NCBI GenBank assembly: GCA_900470445.1
Contig: UCAU01000060.1
Coordinates: forward strand, 37,719 to 101,718
Direction of reading: 5' to 3'
From: Hyphomicrobiales bacterium
GTDB taxonomy: Bacteria > Pseudomonadota > Alphaproteobacteria > Rhizobiales > Devosiaceae
Length of the DNA: 64,000 bases
The notes beneath the pieces were generated by a model, which was not told the DNA's origin, ran no database searches, and worked only from the letters and a program-made list of their open reading frames with translations. This document shows positions 17,548 through 25,910 of this stretch, piece after piece (position 1 is the first letter of the stretch; every line of letters begins with the position of its first letter). The position numbers were made by a program, and so were the translations under genes.

Positions 17548-17808
17548 ATGACTTTTCAACTGATCGACATCGAAGTGCAAAGCCGGGCGGCACATCCGCG
17601 GCTGGCCGGACGCACCACCGGACGCGTCCGCGCAGTGCTGAGTGAAACCCGCGATGGGCGCGAACAGACCCATGACTTATCGATTTCCGTGTGGGCGGAC
17701 CTGCCCCCCGATGCCAGCGACGCCGATATCGACATGGCCCTGATGCTCAAGGCAGCCGATATCGTGGCCCGGCTCAAGTCACAGCTGGAAGTGGGTGTGG
17801 CGAGCTAG
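17548..17808 (+). CDS. Small conserved-type hypothetical protein
   Basis: I do not recognise this 86-residue protein. It has a beta-rich first half (MTFQLIDIEV) and a C-terminal helix (DIDMALMLKAADIVARLKSQL), with no signal peptide and no membrane segment. The ATG at 17548 is chosen since the longer frame from 17476 has rare composition. The stop codon is shared, as CTAG, with the convergent gene at 17805. Coding is likely but start and role are uncertain. Confidence 0.6.
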   Translation: MTFQLIDIEVQSRAAHPRLAGRTTGRVRAVLSETRDGREQTHDLSISVWADLPPDASDADIDMALMLKAADIVARLKSQLEVGVAS

Positions 17809-18065
17809 CGTGGCTCGATGCCCAGAACCCGTTGGAAATAAGCCCGGTCGCTGTGCCGGATGGGCCCAGAGCGCGGCTTGGGCAATGGGATGGGTTCGGG
17901 CCGAATGCTTTGGCGCTTGGGCACATGCGCATAATAGCGGGCCGCACGGGCCAGCACCATTTCGGCTTCCAGCCGGCGTTCATCGCGCACGAACCAGACG
18001 ATCGTGCTCAGCACGATTGTCCAGATTGCCAGCAGCTGCCAGGCGATTTGCACATCCATCATCAT
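17805..18065 (-). CDS. Small single-pass membrane protein of unknown function
   Basis: This 86-residue protein starts at a triple ATG (18065, 18062, 18059); a TTG at 18101 is a longer option. One membrane helix (QLLAIWTIVLSTIVWFV) is followed by a basic cytoplasmic tail rich in R and P. No domain is recognised. It lies downstream of plsC on the same strand and shares the CTAG stop with the gene at 17548. Confidence 0.55.
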   Translation of the reverse strand: MMMDVQIAWQLLAIWTIVLSTIVWFVRDERRLEAEMVLARAARYYAHVPKRQSIRPEPIPLPKPRSGPIRHSDRAYFQRVLGIEPR

Positions 18066-18149
18066 GGACGGCGTTATAGCTAACAGGAGGTTAACGCCCA
18101 AGCGCCGGCTGGCGTTAGGCTTAATTCGTGGACTTTTATTGATCGCCTC

Positions 18150-18953
18150 TCAGGCGGCCCTGGCCGGCAGCTTGTGGCCGCGATTGAGCGCCACCAGCAT
18201 GGTCCGCACCTGATCCTCGGCCTGCTTGGTCACCTGCTTGCGATTGTCATTCTCGCCCAGCGGAATGGGGGTACCGAAGGCCACCGTTACGTCCTTGATG
18301 GGGCCACCCAGGATTTCACGGATATTCTGCTTGACTGACTTGGACTTGATCCAGGCGATCAGCGAACGCTCGTTGCGGCTGACCGGCAGCCCCTGGAGCC
18401 TGGTATAGGCGATGGTCAGCGGCTGGATCAGCACGTCATTGGCGCCGGCTTCGATCATGGCATGTTGCGCCGCCCCCACCAGGGCCGAGCGAAACGGCAG
18501 CACATGGGTGCCGATATCGGACTGGCCCTCGGCAAACAGCAGCACGGCATTTCCGTCAGCCATATGCGTGCCCATTTCCTGCGCCGTGCGGCCGGCATCG
18601 GAGCGGCGGGTACGGTCGACGAAAATGGTCTTTTGCAGCCGCGCCATCATGCCGACAAAGGGCCAGTCGCCCACTTCGCGCTTAGCGACGAAGGTGACAT
18701 CGGCCACTGAGCCGACCGCCACGATATCGGTCCAGGAGATATGGTTGGCCACCAGCAGCGTCGCCCGCCCGGTCGCCGGCTGGCCGATCACCTCGACCCG
18801 CAGCCCGAGGAACAAGCAGCCGATACGATGAAACAGGCGCGGCAGCACATTCCAGAACGGCAGCTTGAGCGCGTTGATCAAGGCCTGCAGCGGGATAACC
18901 ACGATCATCACCGGCACGAGAACGAAGACGAAGAACAGCACGCGAAAGATCAT
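18150..18953 (-). CDS. Lysophospholipid acyltransferase (PlsC family)
   Basis: This 267-residue membrane enzyme is of the 1-acyl-glycerol-3-phosphate acyltransferase type. The catalytic NHxxxxD is at residues 70-76 (NHISWTD), block III reads FAEGQSDIG instead of the common FPEGTRS, and an N-terminal membrane anchor covers residues 3-25. The ATG overlaps the stop of the upstream Fur gene in ATGA, so they are coupled. It could be PlsC or OlsA; the substrate cannot be told. Confidence 0.85.
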   Translation of the reverse strand: MIFRVLFFVFVLVPVMIVVIPLQALINALKLPFWNVLPRLFHRIGCLFLGLRVEVIGQPATGRATLLVANHISWTDIVAVGSVADVTFVAKREVGDWPFVGMMARLQKTIFVDRTRRSDAGRTAQEMGTHMADGNAVLLFAEGQSDIGTHVLPFRSALVGAAQHAMIEAGANDVLIQPLTIAYTRLQGLPVSRNERSLIAWIKSKSVKQNIREILGGPIKDVTVAFGTPIPLGENDNRKQVTKQAEDQVRTMLVALNRGHKLPARAA

Positions 18954-19390
18954 TTGGCCTTATCCTTGCCCTCCACCGGCACGGCATAGAGTTCGAGTCG
19001 ATGATCGACCAGCCGATAGCCCAGGCGTTTGGCGATGACATCCTGGATGGCTTCGATTTCCTCGTTGCGGAATTCGATGACCGTGCCCGAGCGGATATCG
19101 ATCAGATGGTCGTGGTGCTCGTCGGGGATCAGCTCGAACCGGGCGCGGCCATCCTTGAAATCGTGCTTGGTGACGAGGCCCGCTTCCTCGAACAGGTTGA
19201 CGGTGCGATAGACGGTGGACAGCGAAATGCGATCGTCGATCGCCGAGGCGCGACGGTAGAGCTCTTCGACATCGGGGTGATCGCTGGAATCCTCGATCAC
19301 CCGGGCGATGACCCGGCGCTGGTCGGTCATGCGCATGCCCTTGGCAACGCAGGCTTCTTCCAGCGTGGGGTCGGTCTGGGTCTTGCTCAT
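18950..19390 (-). CDS. Fur family transcriptional regulator (Fur/Mur type)
   Basis: This 146-residue protein has the winged-helix Fur domain (RMTDQRRVIARVIE, STVYRTVNLFEEAGLV) and the dimer domain with the regulatory His cluster (PDEHHDHLIDIRSG). It lacks the CxxC zinc pairs seen in many Fur proteins, as in the rhizobial Fur/Mur group, where the signal can be manganese. It overlaps the plsC-type gene by 4 bases. Which metal it senses is not decided by sequence. Confidence 0.9.
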   Translation of the reverse strand: MSKTQTDPTLEEACVAKGMRMTDQRRVIARVIEDSSDHPDVEELYRRASAIDDRISLSTVYRTVNLFEEAGLVTKHDFKDGRARFELIPDEHHDHLIDIRSGTVIEFRNEEIEAIQDVIAKRLGYRLVDHRLELYAVPVEGKDKAK

Positions 19391-19423
19391 GCCAAATGCT
19401 CCGCTGGTCGGCCCGTTTCGGGG

Positions 19424-19903
19424 TTATCCAAGATCGCGCGCCATGACAAGCGCGGTCGCCGCGCTGCCATCGGGCCGCGGATAATAGCCCTTGCGGCTCG
19501 AAATAGTGGCAAAACCTTCCTTGCCATATAGCCGCACGGCCGGAGCGTTCTGCTCGTCGACCTCAAGGAACATGCGCCGCGCCGGGCTCATGCGCAAATC
19601 CTCGAAGGCGGCGCGCAGCAGCGCCTGCCCCACCTTCTTGCCGCGCCATTTCGGGTCCACCGCAATGGTCAGCAATTCGGCCTCATCGGCGGCGATGCGG
19701 ATCAGCGCAAAGCCGGCAATACGGCGTTTGGCGTCGCAGGCGATATAGACCGGAGTGACGCCTTCGGACAAAAAGGACAGAAATTCTTCACGCGGCCAGC
19801 CGCGATAAAAGCCCGCCTTGTGAATACGCGCCAGCTCGTCGGCGTCGCGGGTCTGGCCGGGCTCGATATGCAGGCCCTGCGGCGCCATCCAGAGCTTCAT
19901 CAT
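19424..19903 (-). CDS. rimI: Ribosomal-protein-alanine N-acetyltransferase (RimI-like)
   Basis: RimI acetylates the N-terminus of ribosomal protein S18 in E. coli. This 159-residue GNAT protein has the acetyl-CoA loop KWRGKKVGQALL and the C-terminal NAPAVRLYGKEGFATISSRKGYY segment typical of RimI. It overlaps tsaB by 4 bases, the common tsaB-rimI order. A longer frame upstream reads through tsaB out of frame and is rejected. Confidence 0.9.
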   Translation of the reverse strand: MMKLWMAPQGLHIEPGQTRDADELARIHKAGFYRGWPREEFLSFLSEGVTPVYIACDAKRRIAGFALIRIAADEAELLTIAVDPKWRGKKVGQALLRAAFEDLRMSPARRMFLEVDEQNAPAVRLYGKEGFATISSRKGYYPRPDGSAATALVMARDLG

Positions 19904-20511
19904 GACTTCAGCCTTTCGATCCGCGCCGCAGTCTGCGGCTTGGCATCGGCATCGCGCACATAGGCAGCCTCGGGCACATGGGCAAGCGGATCGGCGACCG
20001 CGCCATAGCGGGCGACGGCGGCGATATCGACAAAAGGCGTGGTGAGGAGCATCGAATTGGCCGGCACCGATTGTTGCGCCACGGCCATGGGCAGCAATTG
20101 CGGTCCACTCTCCGGCACGCCGGGGGCCGAAAAAATCTGGAAATAGGCTTCGTCGCGCCGCGCATCGAGCAACACGGTGAGCGCGCCCGTTCCGGCCAAT
20201 GAGAGGGCCAAAAGACTGGGTACGCCGATCACCGGAATATCGCGCGCCAGCCCAATGCCCCGCGCCGCCGACAGGCCGATGCGCAGGCCGGTGAACGAGC
20301 CGGGGCCGGTCGTCGTCACGACGCGCCGCAGATCGGGATAGCCAATGCCATTGCGCGCCAGCAGCGTCGCGATCCGCTCGAAGATCAATTCGGCGTGGCC
20401 GGTGGCGATTTCGTCCACGGAAATATCGGCTGTGCCATCGGCCAGCAGCAGCGCCAATTGCAGGCGCGGCGCGGCTGTGTCGATGGCAAGGGTGATAGGC
20501 AGAGCACTCAT
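19900..20511 (-). CDS. tsaB: tRNA threonylcarbamoyladenosine synthesis protein TsaB
   Basis: TsaB is the inactive kinase-like partner of TsaD in making t6A at position 37 of ANN-decoding tRNAs. The 203-residue protein starts MSALPITLAIDTA and has the conserved TTTGPGSFTGLRIGLSAARG segment. It is coupled to rimI by a 4-base overlap and divergent from lnt. Confidence 0.94.
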   Translation of the reverse strand: MSALPITLAIDTAAPRLQLALLLADGTADISVDEIATGHAELIFERIATLLARNGIGYPDLRRVVTTTGPGSFTGLRIGLSAARGIGLARDIPVIGVPSLLALSLAGTGALTVLLDARRDEAYFQIFSAPGVPESGPQLLPMAVAQQSVPANSMLLTTPFVDIAAVARYGAVADPLAHVPEAAYVRDADAKPQTAARIERLKS

Positions 20512-20624
20512 GCCACCGCTCTAGCGCCATGGCAGGGGATTGTCGACTGACAGGACAACATTGACTGTCCAGGCCGACATCGCCAGCTTGCCCCTATGCG
20601 CCCTGATTCGATGACAGCGTTCCG

Positions 20625-22241
20625 ATGACCTGGCTGGCCGAGACCGCAATGCTCAGCCATGGCTGGCGGCGTTTCCTGCTGCTGGTGGTGGCGGGCGCCC
20701 TTGCTGGTCTTTCCATCCCGCCGCTGTTTGTCGTTCCCGCGCTGTTCGTTGCCTTCCCCACCTGGGTCTGGTGCCTCGATGGCGCCGAGCGCAAAAGCGG
20801 GCTGCGGCTTCTGTTCGGCCCGGCTTTCAGCATCGGCTTTGCCTTTGGCTGGGGCTATTTCACCGTGGCTTTCCATTGGCTGGGTGCGGCCTTTTTCGTC
20901 GATGGCGGCGTGATGATCGCGCTGATGCCCTTCGCCATTCTGGCGCTGGCGGCGCTGATCGCGTTTTTCTGGGGTGTCGGCAGCGCGCTGGCACATCTGT
21001 TGTGGAGCCATGGCCCGTGGCGGATCGTGACGCTGGCCACCTTCGTCACTATTGCCGAATGGGCGCGCGGCCATGTGCTGACCGGCTTCCCCTTCGATCT
21101 GCTCGGTTATGCGCTGACGCCCAATGACGAGATGATGCAGATCACCTCGGTGATCGGCATTTATGGACTGACCTTTGTCGCGGCTTTGCTGGCCATGACG
21201 CCGGCGCTGATCTGGCCGGCCGATAGCCGTCCGCTCAGCCGGCGGCTCTTGCCGCTCTTTCTGGCCCTCGGCGTCATCGCGGCGCAACTGGGCTATGGCT
21301 ATAATCGGCTGGCCGGCACCACTGCGACGCCGCGCCAGGATGTGTCGATGCGGCTGGTGCAGCCCATGGTTTATGAGCATGCCGACTGGGGCAATGCCGA
21401 TCCGGTGGCGCTGATCGATCGGTTGATCATGCTGTCGGACATGCGGATGAGCCCGCAAGACCAGGGCCTGGCCGATATCACCCATCTGGTCTGGCCCGAA
21501 TCGAGCCTGCCCTTCTTCCTTTCGACCTATCCAGACGCCTTGGCGCGCATTGCCCGCATGCTGCCCGATGGGGCCATGCTGCTGGCCGGGGCGCCGCGCC
21601 AGCAATATGAGCCGGGCGACGCCAAAAGCGCCGGCCAGCCGTTCAATTCCCTGCTCGCCATCGACAGCAATGGCGAAGTAGTGGCCTCCTATGACAAATC
21701 CCATCTGGTGCCGTTCGGCGAATTCCTGCCCTTCCAGGAATTCTTCGGCCGGCTCGGCATCAAGCAATTCGTGCCGGGGGCCGAAGGCTGGGGCCATGGC
21801 GATGCGCGACGAAGACTGATGAGCCTGCCCAATACCCCAAAATTCCTGGCGCTGATCTGCTACGAAATCCTGTTTTCGGGCGATCTGGGTGATACCGCAG
21901 GCGCGCAGTATATCCTCAACATCACCAATGACGCCTGGTTCGACGGCTCCATCGGTCCGGCCCAGCATGCCCATCACGCCCGGGTCCGAGCCGTCGAAGA
22001 AGGCATGAGCCTGATCCGCGCCGCCAATTCGGGCCTTACCTTTGCCACCGACCCGTTGGGCCGCATCACCGCCGAGTTGACCCCCATGCAGATGGCGGCG
22101 CTCGATGTGCGCCCCGACCAACGGCTGGCCGGCACGGTTTTCTCGCAGGTGCGCTATTGGCCGCTGCTGATCGTGCTGGCGGCTGGACTGCTGGTTTCGC
22201 TGGCAGTGTCGCGCCGGGGCCGCAAGCGGCGGACCAGCTAG
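20625..22241 (+). CDS. lnt: Apolipoprotein N-acyltransferase
   Basis: Lnt adds the third acyl chain to the N-terminal Cys of lipoproteins in the inner membrane. The 538-residue protein has several N-terminal membrane segments, then a nitrilase domain with the catalytic Glu292 (VWPESSLP), Lys358 (YDKSHLVPFGE) and Cys412 (LICYEILF), spaced as in E. coli. A last membrane helix ends the protein. It is followed by metK after 144 bases. Confidence 0.96.
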   Translation: MTWLAETAMLSHGWRRFLLLVVAGALAGLSIPPLFVVPALFVAFPTWVWCLDGAERKSGLRLLFGPAFSIGFAFGWGYFTVAFHWLGAAFFVDGGVMIALMPFAILALAALIAFFWGVGSALAHLLWSHGPWRIVTLATFVTIAEWARGHVLTGFPFDLLGYALTPNDEMMQITSVIGIYGLTFVAALLAMTPALIWPADSRPLSRRLLPLFLALGVIAAQLGYGYNRLAGTTATPRQDVSMRLVQPMVYEHADWGNADPVALIDRLIMLSDMRMSPQDQGLADITHLVWPESSLPFFLSTYPDALARIARMLPDGAMLLAGAPRQQYEPGDAKSAGQPFNSLLAIDSNGEVVASYDKSHLVPFGEFLPFQEFFGRLGIKQFVPGAEGWGHGDARRRLMSLPNTPKFLALICYEILFSGDLGDTAGAQYILNITNDAWFDGSIGPAQHAHHARVRAVEEGMSLIRAANSGLTFATDPLGRITAELTPMQMAALDVRPDQRLAGTVFSQVRYWPLLIVLAAGLLVSLAVSRRGRKRRTS

Positions 22242-22281
22242 GGCGAGGCGCGCCAAACCATTCCGCTTGCAATGGCTCGGA

Positions 22282-22303
22282 CATATCAAGCTTTCTTTAT
22301 ATC
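22282..22303. promoter_or_regulatory. Imperfect palindrome upstream of metK
   Basis: CATATCAAG (22282-22290) and CTTTATATC (22295-22303) form inverted arms with 7 of 9 matches and a 4-base spacer. The A/T-rich ATATcAAG form recalls operators of ArsR-type SAM/SAH-cycle regulators (SahR, SamR) of proteobacteria. No SAM-II or SAM/SAH riboswitch could be recognised in the 144-base gap. Assignment is tentative. Confidence 0.4.
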
Positions 22304-22385
22304 CGCTTGACCGCGCGTCGTCCAAGTGTCAAAAACCAGCCCGAATAGCTCATTTTTGGCAGTTTTCGACAGATTCGAGGATAGT

Positions 22386-23642
22386 GTGGCGCGGTCGTCT
22401 TATCTCTTCACTTCGGAATCGGTGTCCGAAGGTCATCCCGACAAGGTCTGCGATCGCATCTCCGACGAAATCGTCGATCTGGTGTTCCGCGAGGCCAAGA
22501 AGGCCGGTATGGACCCCTCCCAGGTCCGCATCGCCTGCGAAACGCTGGCCACCACCAATCGCGTCATCATCGCCGGTGAAGTGCGCGTGCCCGAAACCCT
22601 GCTCAAGAAGGGCAAGGATGGCGCCATCCTCAAGGACGCTGCCGGCAATCCGGTGGTGAACCCGTCCAAGTTCAAGTCCACAGCCCGCAAGGCGATCCGC
22701 GCCATCGGCTATGAGCAATCCGGCTTCCACTGGAAGACTGCCAAGATCGACGTGCTGCTGCATGGCCAATCGGCCGATATCGCGCAGGGCGTCGACGAAT
22801 CGGGCAATAAGGATGTGGGCGCAGGCGATCAGGGCATCATGTTCGGCTATGCCAGCCGCGAGACGCCCGAACTGCTCCCCGCCCCGATCTATTACGCGCA
22901 CAAGATTCTCGAAACCCTGACCACGGCGCGCAAGGCCAATCACGGTCCGGCCGGCAAGCTTGGGCCCGATGCCAAGAGCCAGGTCACCGTGCGTTACGTC
23001 GACGGCAAGCCGGTGGGCGTCACCCAGATCGTGCTCTCGACCCAGCATCTGGACGAGAGCCTGACTTCGGCCGATGTACGCGTCATTGTCGAGCCCTATA
23101 TTCGCGAGGCCCTGCCCGAGGGTTGGATCGATGAGGCCACGGTGTGGCACGTCAATCCGACCGGCAAATTCGTTGTGGGTGGTCCCGATGGCGATGCGGG
23201 CCTGACCGGCCGCAAGATCATTGTCGACACCTATGGTGGCGCGGCCCCACATGGCGGCGGCGCGTTTTCGGGCAAGGACCCGACCAAGGTGGACCGCTCG
23301 GCGGCCTATGCGGCGCGCTACCTGGCCAAGAATGTGGTAGCCGCTGGCCTGGCCGATCGCGCGACCATCCAGCTCAGCTACGCCATCGGCGTGGCGCAGC
23401 CGCTTTCGATCTATGTCGACCTGCACGGCACCGGCAAGGTGGACGAGGCAGTGGTGGAACTGGCGCTGGCCAAGGTCATGGACCTGACCCCGCGCGGCAT
23501 CCGCACCCATCTTGATCTCAACAAGCCCATCTATGCCAAGACTTCGGCTTATGGCCATTTCGGCCGCAAGGCGGGTCGCGACGGCAGCTTCTCCTGGGAA
23601 AAGACTGATCTGGTCGCGGCCCTCAAGGCGGCAGTGAAATAA
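22386..23642 (+). CDS. metK: S-adenosylmethionine synthetase
   Basis: MetK makes SAM from methionine and ATP. From the GTG at 22386 ([20 protein letters not shown]) the protein has 418 residues. GAGG lies five bases before this GTG, and known MetK proteins start at this point, so the ATG at 22326 is rejected. Conserved segments are [12 protein letters not shown] and [22 protein letters not shown], with the substrate and metal ligands. SAM from MetK feeds TrmB next door. Confidence 0.96.
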   Translation: MARSSYLFTSESVSEGHPDKVCDRISDEIVDLVFREAKKAGMDPSQVRIACETLATTNRVIIAGEVRVPETLLKKGKDGAILKDAAGNPVVNPSKFKSTARKAIRAIGYEQSGFHWKTAKIDVLLHGQSADIAQGVDESGNKDVGAGDQGIMFGYASRETPELLPAPIYYAHKILETLTTARKANHGPAGKLGPDAKSQVTVRYVDGKPVGVTQIVLSTQHLDESLTSADVRVIVEPYIREALPEGWIDEATVWHVNPTGKFVVGGPDGDAGLTGRKIIVDTYGGAAPHGGGAFSGKDPTKVDRSAAYAARYLAKNVVAAGLADRATIQLSYAIGVAQPLSIYVDLHGTGKVDEAVVELALAKVMDLTPRGIRTHLDLNKPIYAKTSAYGHFGRKAGRDGSFSWEKTDLVAALKAAVK

Positions 23643-23671
23643 TCTGCAGCCGCTATTGGCTTGTGCTAACG

Positions 23672-23714
23672 ACAGGGCTATTCCCCGCGAAAGCGGGGGA
23701 GCCCTGTTTTCTTT
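23672..23714 (+). terminator. Intrinsic terminator after metK
   Basis: A two-step stem has outer arms ACAGGGCT / AGCCCTGT (23672-23679, 23700-23707) and an inner CCCCGC / GCGGGG with a GAAA loop. It is followed by TTTTCTTTG. It lies 29 bases past the metK stop and ends shortly before trmB. Confidence 0.88.
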
Positions 23715-23727
23715 GACGGTAGCCGCA

Positions 23728-24432
23728 ATGACCGACCACCAGCTTCCCAAAACCCGCTCGGGTGAACCCCGTGCCTTTTTTGGCCGCCGCTCCGGCAAGA
23801 AGCTGCATGGCGGCCAGCAGGCCGTGTTCGACGCCACCCTGCCCGATCTCGAGATCAAGCTCGACGGCAAGCTCGATCCGAAAAGCCTGTTTCCGCAGGC
23901 GGAAAAACTCATCATCGAAATCGGCTATGGCGGTGGCGAGCATCTGGCGCTGGAAGCCGGGCGCCATCCCCGGACCGGTTATATCGGCTGCGAGGTATTT
24001 ACCGGCGGTATCGGCAAGATGGTGCAGACCATCGCCGCCGAAGGCCTGAGCAATATCCGTCTCTTTACCGACGATGCGCTCAAGCTGCTGTTCGAATTGC
24101 CGGATGCCTCGATCGACGAAATCTATCTGCTCTATCCCGATCCCTGGCCCAAGACGCGCCACCACAAGCGCCGTTTCGTCTCCCCGACGACGCTGAAGGA
24201 ATTGGCGCGGGTAATCCGGCCGGGCGGGCTGTTTCATTTCGCCAGTGATATCGAGGATTACGCCAACTGGACGCTGGCTCATATCGTGCGCTCGCCCGAT
24301 TTCGCCTTCCTGCCGGAACGGCCGGGCGGCTGGCACGAGCCTTATGAGGGCTGGCAGGCGACGCGCTACGAGCAAAAAGCCCGGCGTGAAGGGCGCATGG
24401 TCAGCTTTTATTTCAGCTTTCCACGCCGTTGA
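23728..24432 (+). CDS. trmB: tRNA (guanine-N7-)-methyltransferase
   Basis: TrmB makes m7G46 in tRNA with SAM. From the ATG at 23728 (MTDHQLPKTR) the protein has 234 residues. The SAM site is IEIGYGGGEHLALEA and the signature is YLLYPDPWPKTRHHKRRF. A frame from 23656 would start inside the terminator and is rejected. Confidence 0.95.
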   Translation: MTDHQLPKTRSGEPRAFFGRRSGKKLHGGQQAVFDATLPDLEIKLDGKLDPKSLFPQAEKLIIEIGYGGGEHLALEAGRHPRTGYIGCEVFTGGIGKMVQTIAAEGLSNIRLFTDDALKLLFELPDASIDEIYLLYPDPWPKTRHHKRRFVSPTTLKELARVIRPGGLFHFASDIEDYANWTLAHIVRSPDFAFLPERPGGWHEPYEGWQATRYEQKARREGRMVSFYFSFPRR

Positions 24433-24444
24433 CACCAATTGATC

Positions 24445-24461
24445 GTTCGCTGCAAGCGAAC
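24445..24461. repeat. Short inverted repeat upstream of the HxlR gene
   Basis: GTTCGCT (24445-24451) and AGCGAAC (24455-24461) form a perfect 7-bp dyad with a 3-base centre. It is 13 bases past the trmB stop and 104 before the HxlR gene. No T-run follows. It may be an operator or a weak 3' hairpin. Confidence 0.35.
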
Positions 24462-24564
24462 AGGCTGAATAGCTGCCATGTCAAAGTTTAATCGAACACT
24501 GACCTAGAACCGGCCGGATTCAGCCCCATATGCGAAGTTCCGCCAGCGTCAGCGAGGTTTCGTC

Positions 24565-24951
24565 ATGTCAGCATTATCTGCCAGCCATGGGGCCGATCAC
24601 GATCGGCTTGTGGTCAAGCCGGGCAAATGGACCCTGGTCGTGGTCATGCAATTGCGCAGCGAGACGCGGCGCTTCAGCGAATTGCGGCGTGGCATTGGCG
24701 AGATATCGCAGAAGACGCTGACCGTCACCCTGCGCGAACTGGAACGCGACGGTTTCGTCTCGCGCACCATCTTTCCCACCATTCCGCCGCGGGTCGATTA
24801 TGAATTGACCAATCTGGGCCGCGAATTTCTGGAGCTGGCCGATGGCTGGCGCCAGTTTGCCGCCCGCAACCGCGTAGCGGTGGAGGCGGCCCGGCATCGT
24901 TTCGACTCGGCCGCCGGTGATCCAGCCATAAGGCTGATCTCCAGCAGCTGA
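24565..24951 (+). CDS. HxlR family winged-helix regulator
   Basis: This 128-residue protein has the HxlR signature: GKWTLVVVMQLRSETRRFSELRRGI, ISQKTLTVTLRELERDG and the wing PPRVDYELTNLGREFLEL. The N-terminal redox Cys found in many HxlR sensors is absent. No obvious target gene is adjacent: trmB lies upstream and a small secreted protein lies downstream on the other strand. Start is the ATG at 24565. Confidence 0.88.
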   Translation: MSALSASHGADHDRLVVKPGKWTLVVVMQLRSETRRFSELRRGIGEISQKTLTVTLRELERDGFVSRTIFPTIPPRVDYELTNLGREFLELADGWRQFAARNRVAVEAARHRFDSAAGDPAIRLISSS

Positions 24952-25006
24952 GAGTTATCCGGGCGTCGCCGGCAATCCGGCGGCGCCTGGAGCAGAACCG
25001 GCACGG

Positions 25007-25294
25007 TTACAGGTTAACCGGTGCCAGGGTGTCGCGGTCGAAATACTTCATGGTCTGCTTGCCGGATTCGTCGGAGACGAAGGCACGCACATAACCATTC
25101 CAGTCTTCAGCGGAGACGGCATTGATGCCCTTTTCGCGCAGCTTGGCAACGTCAACCTGAGCGTCCCAGGTGCTGTAGCCGCCATTGTCATGCGAGGAGA
25201 ACGAGGAGGTCAGCGAATCGCTGGCATAAGTGGGAAGAGCCACGCCAACGAGACCAGCAGCGGCAACCAGGGCAAGCATTGTGTTCTTGATCAT
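25007..25294 (-). CDS. Small secreted protein of unknown function
   Basis: This 95-residue protein has a signal peptide (MIKNTMLALVAAAGLVGVALPTYA, cut about residue 24) and a mature part of about 71 residues with no Cys. The mature region has a charged helix (WDAQVDVAKLREKGINAVSAED). No domain is recognised. The ATG at 25294 has AGGA nine bases upstream. It is alone on its strand. Confidence 0.75.
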   Translation of the reverse strand: MIKNTMLALVAAAGLVGVALPTYASDSLTSSFSSHDNGGYSTWDAQVDVAKLREKGINAVSAEDWNGYVRAFVSDESGKQTMKYFDRDTLAPVNL

Positions 25295-25335
25295 TTTAGT
25301 GTTCCTTTCGTTTGAACACCCTGGAAATGGGACCA

Positions 25336-25352
25336 TTGTCGAACAACGACAA
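25336..25352. promoter_or_regulatory. Palindrome upstream of the small secreted-protein gene
   Basis: TTGTCG and CGACAA are perfect 6-bp arms around AACAA, 42-58 bases upstream of the start at 25294. Position and symmetry suggest an operator. The regulator is unknown. Confidence 0.35.
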
Positions 25353-25862
25353 GGCCTCAAATTTATGCGCTCGCCCCTTGAAATTCGAAAACTCGTTCAG
25401 AGGGTTTTACTAAGGAAATCAAGCGCTTCCGGTGTAACTAGGTTTCTTCCACGCCACCATGTTTCCCCCGCGACACGATCAGCAATGGCGGGGCTTTGCG
25501 GTGGTTCGGGCCAGCTCGAGCCAAGCCATTCTGCTCTCAAACGGGCACGCAAAATCCAAAATTCTGGGGCCGAGATCGCTCTCAAAACGCGCGAAAACAC
25601 CGCCAATAAAAAATCGAAAAAATTTCACTTTTTGTCTGGCGAGGGCTCTTGCGGGAGCATTTTGCAGGGTTGGGCGGACCCGGCGAACGCTTCTTATGGT
25701 CGTTGCATGACACAATGACGACGCCGCCGCGGAGCGATCATAAGCTGCCGGCATATTGGCCGACTTTATATATGGCGTGGCGAAATGGGAGCACTCCTCC
25801 CCACCCTTGCGGTATGGCGCCAACGGCGCTATATAGGCGAACAACATCTCTGGCAGTTTGCA
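25353..25862. other. Long gene-free stretch upstream of rimP
   Basis: No open frame here looks coding; frames such as 25230-25718 overlap the signal-peptide gene and have no family signature. An A-rich tract lies at 25603-25635. A perfect hairpin GCGCC-AAC-GGCGC is at 25817-25829. The stretch probably holds the rimP-nusA-ylxR-infB promoter and the first part of its leader. No tRNA was found. Confidence 0.5.
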
Positions 25863-25893
25863 GAGTGGGAGCCGCCAGGCCCCGCTCTTTTTT
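25863..25893 (+). terminator. Terminator-like hairpin in the rimP leader
   Basis: GAGTGGGAGCC (25863-25873) pairs with GGCCCCGCTC (25878-25887), with one bulged A and one G-U pair, a GCCA loop, and six T at 25888-25893. It ends 17 bases before the rimP ATG, so it looks like a transcription attenuator of the operon that encodes NusA. Confidence 0.7.
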
Positions 25894-25910
25894 ATTATCC
25901 GAAGGGACCC

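Noticed and set aside
19424-20530. 368-residue frame joining a tsaB shadow to rimI
   Set aside because: The first half is tsaB read out of frame; only the part from 19903 is RimI.
20508-22325. 605-residue minus-strand frame over lnt
   Set aside because: Antisense shadow of lnt, whose catalytic triad is seen at the expected spacing.
22242-22385. SAM-II or SAM/SAH riboswitch before metK
   Set aside because: No matching pseudoknot or conserved core could be found by eye; a covariance search would be needed.
25435-25455. A piece like the DNA beside tRNA-Leu (CGGTGTAACTAGG) as a hint of a tRNA remnant or attachment site
   Set aside because: Only 13 bases match the stretch at 42325, outside the tRNA itself, and there is no integrase or duplicated tRNA end.
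25230-25718. Plus-strand frame in the rimP upstream gap
   Set aside because: It begins opposite the secreted-protein gene, has no signature and odd composition, and no ribosome site is seen.
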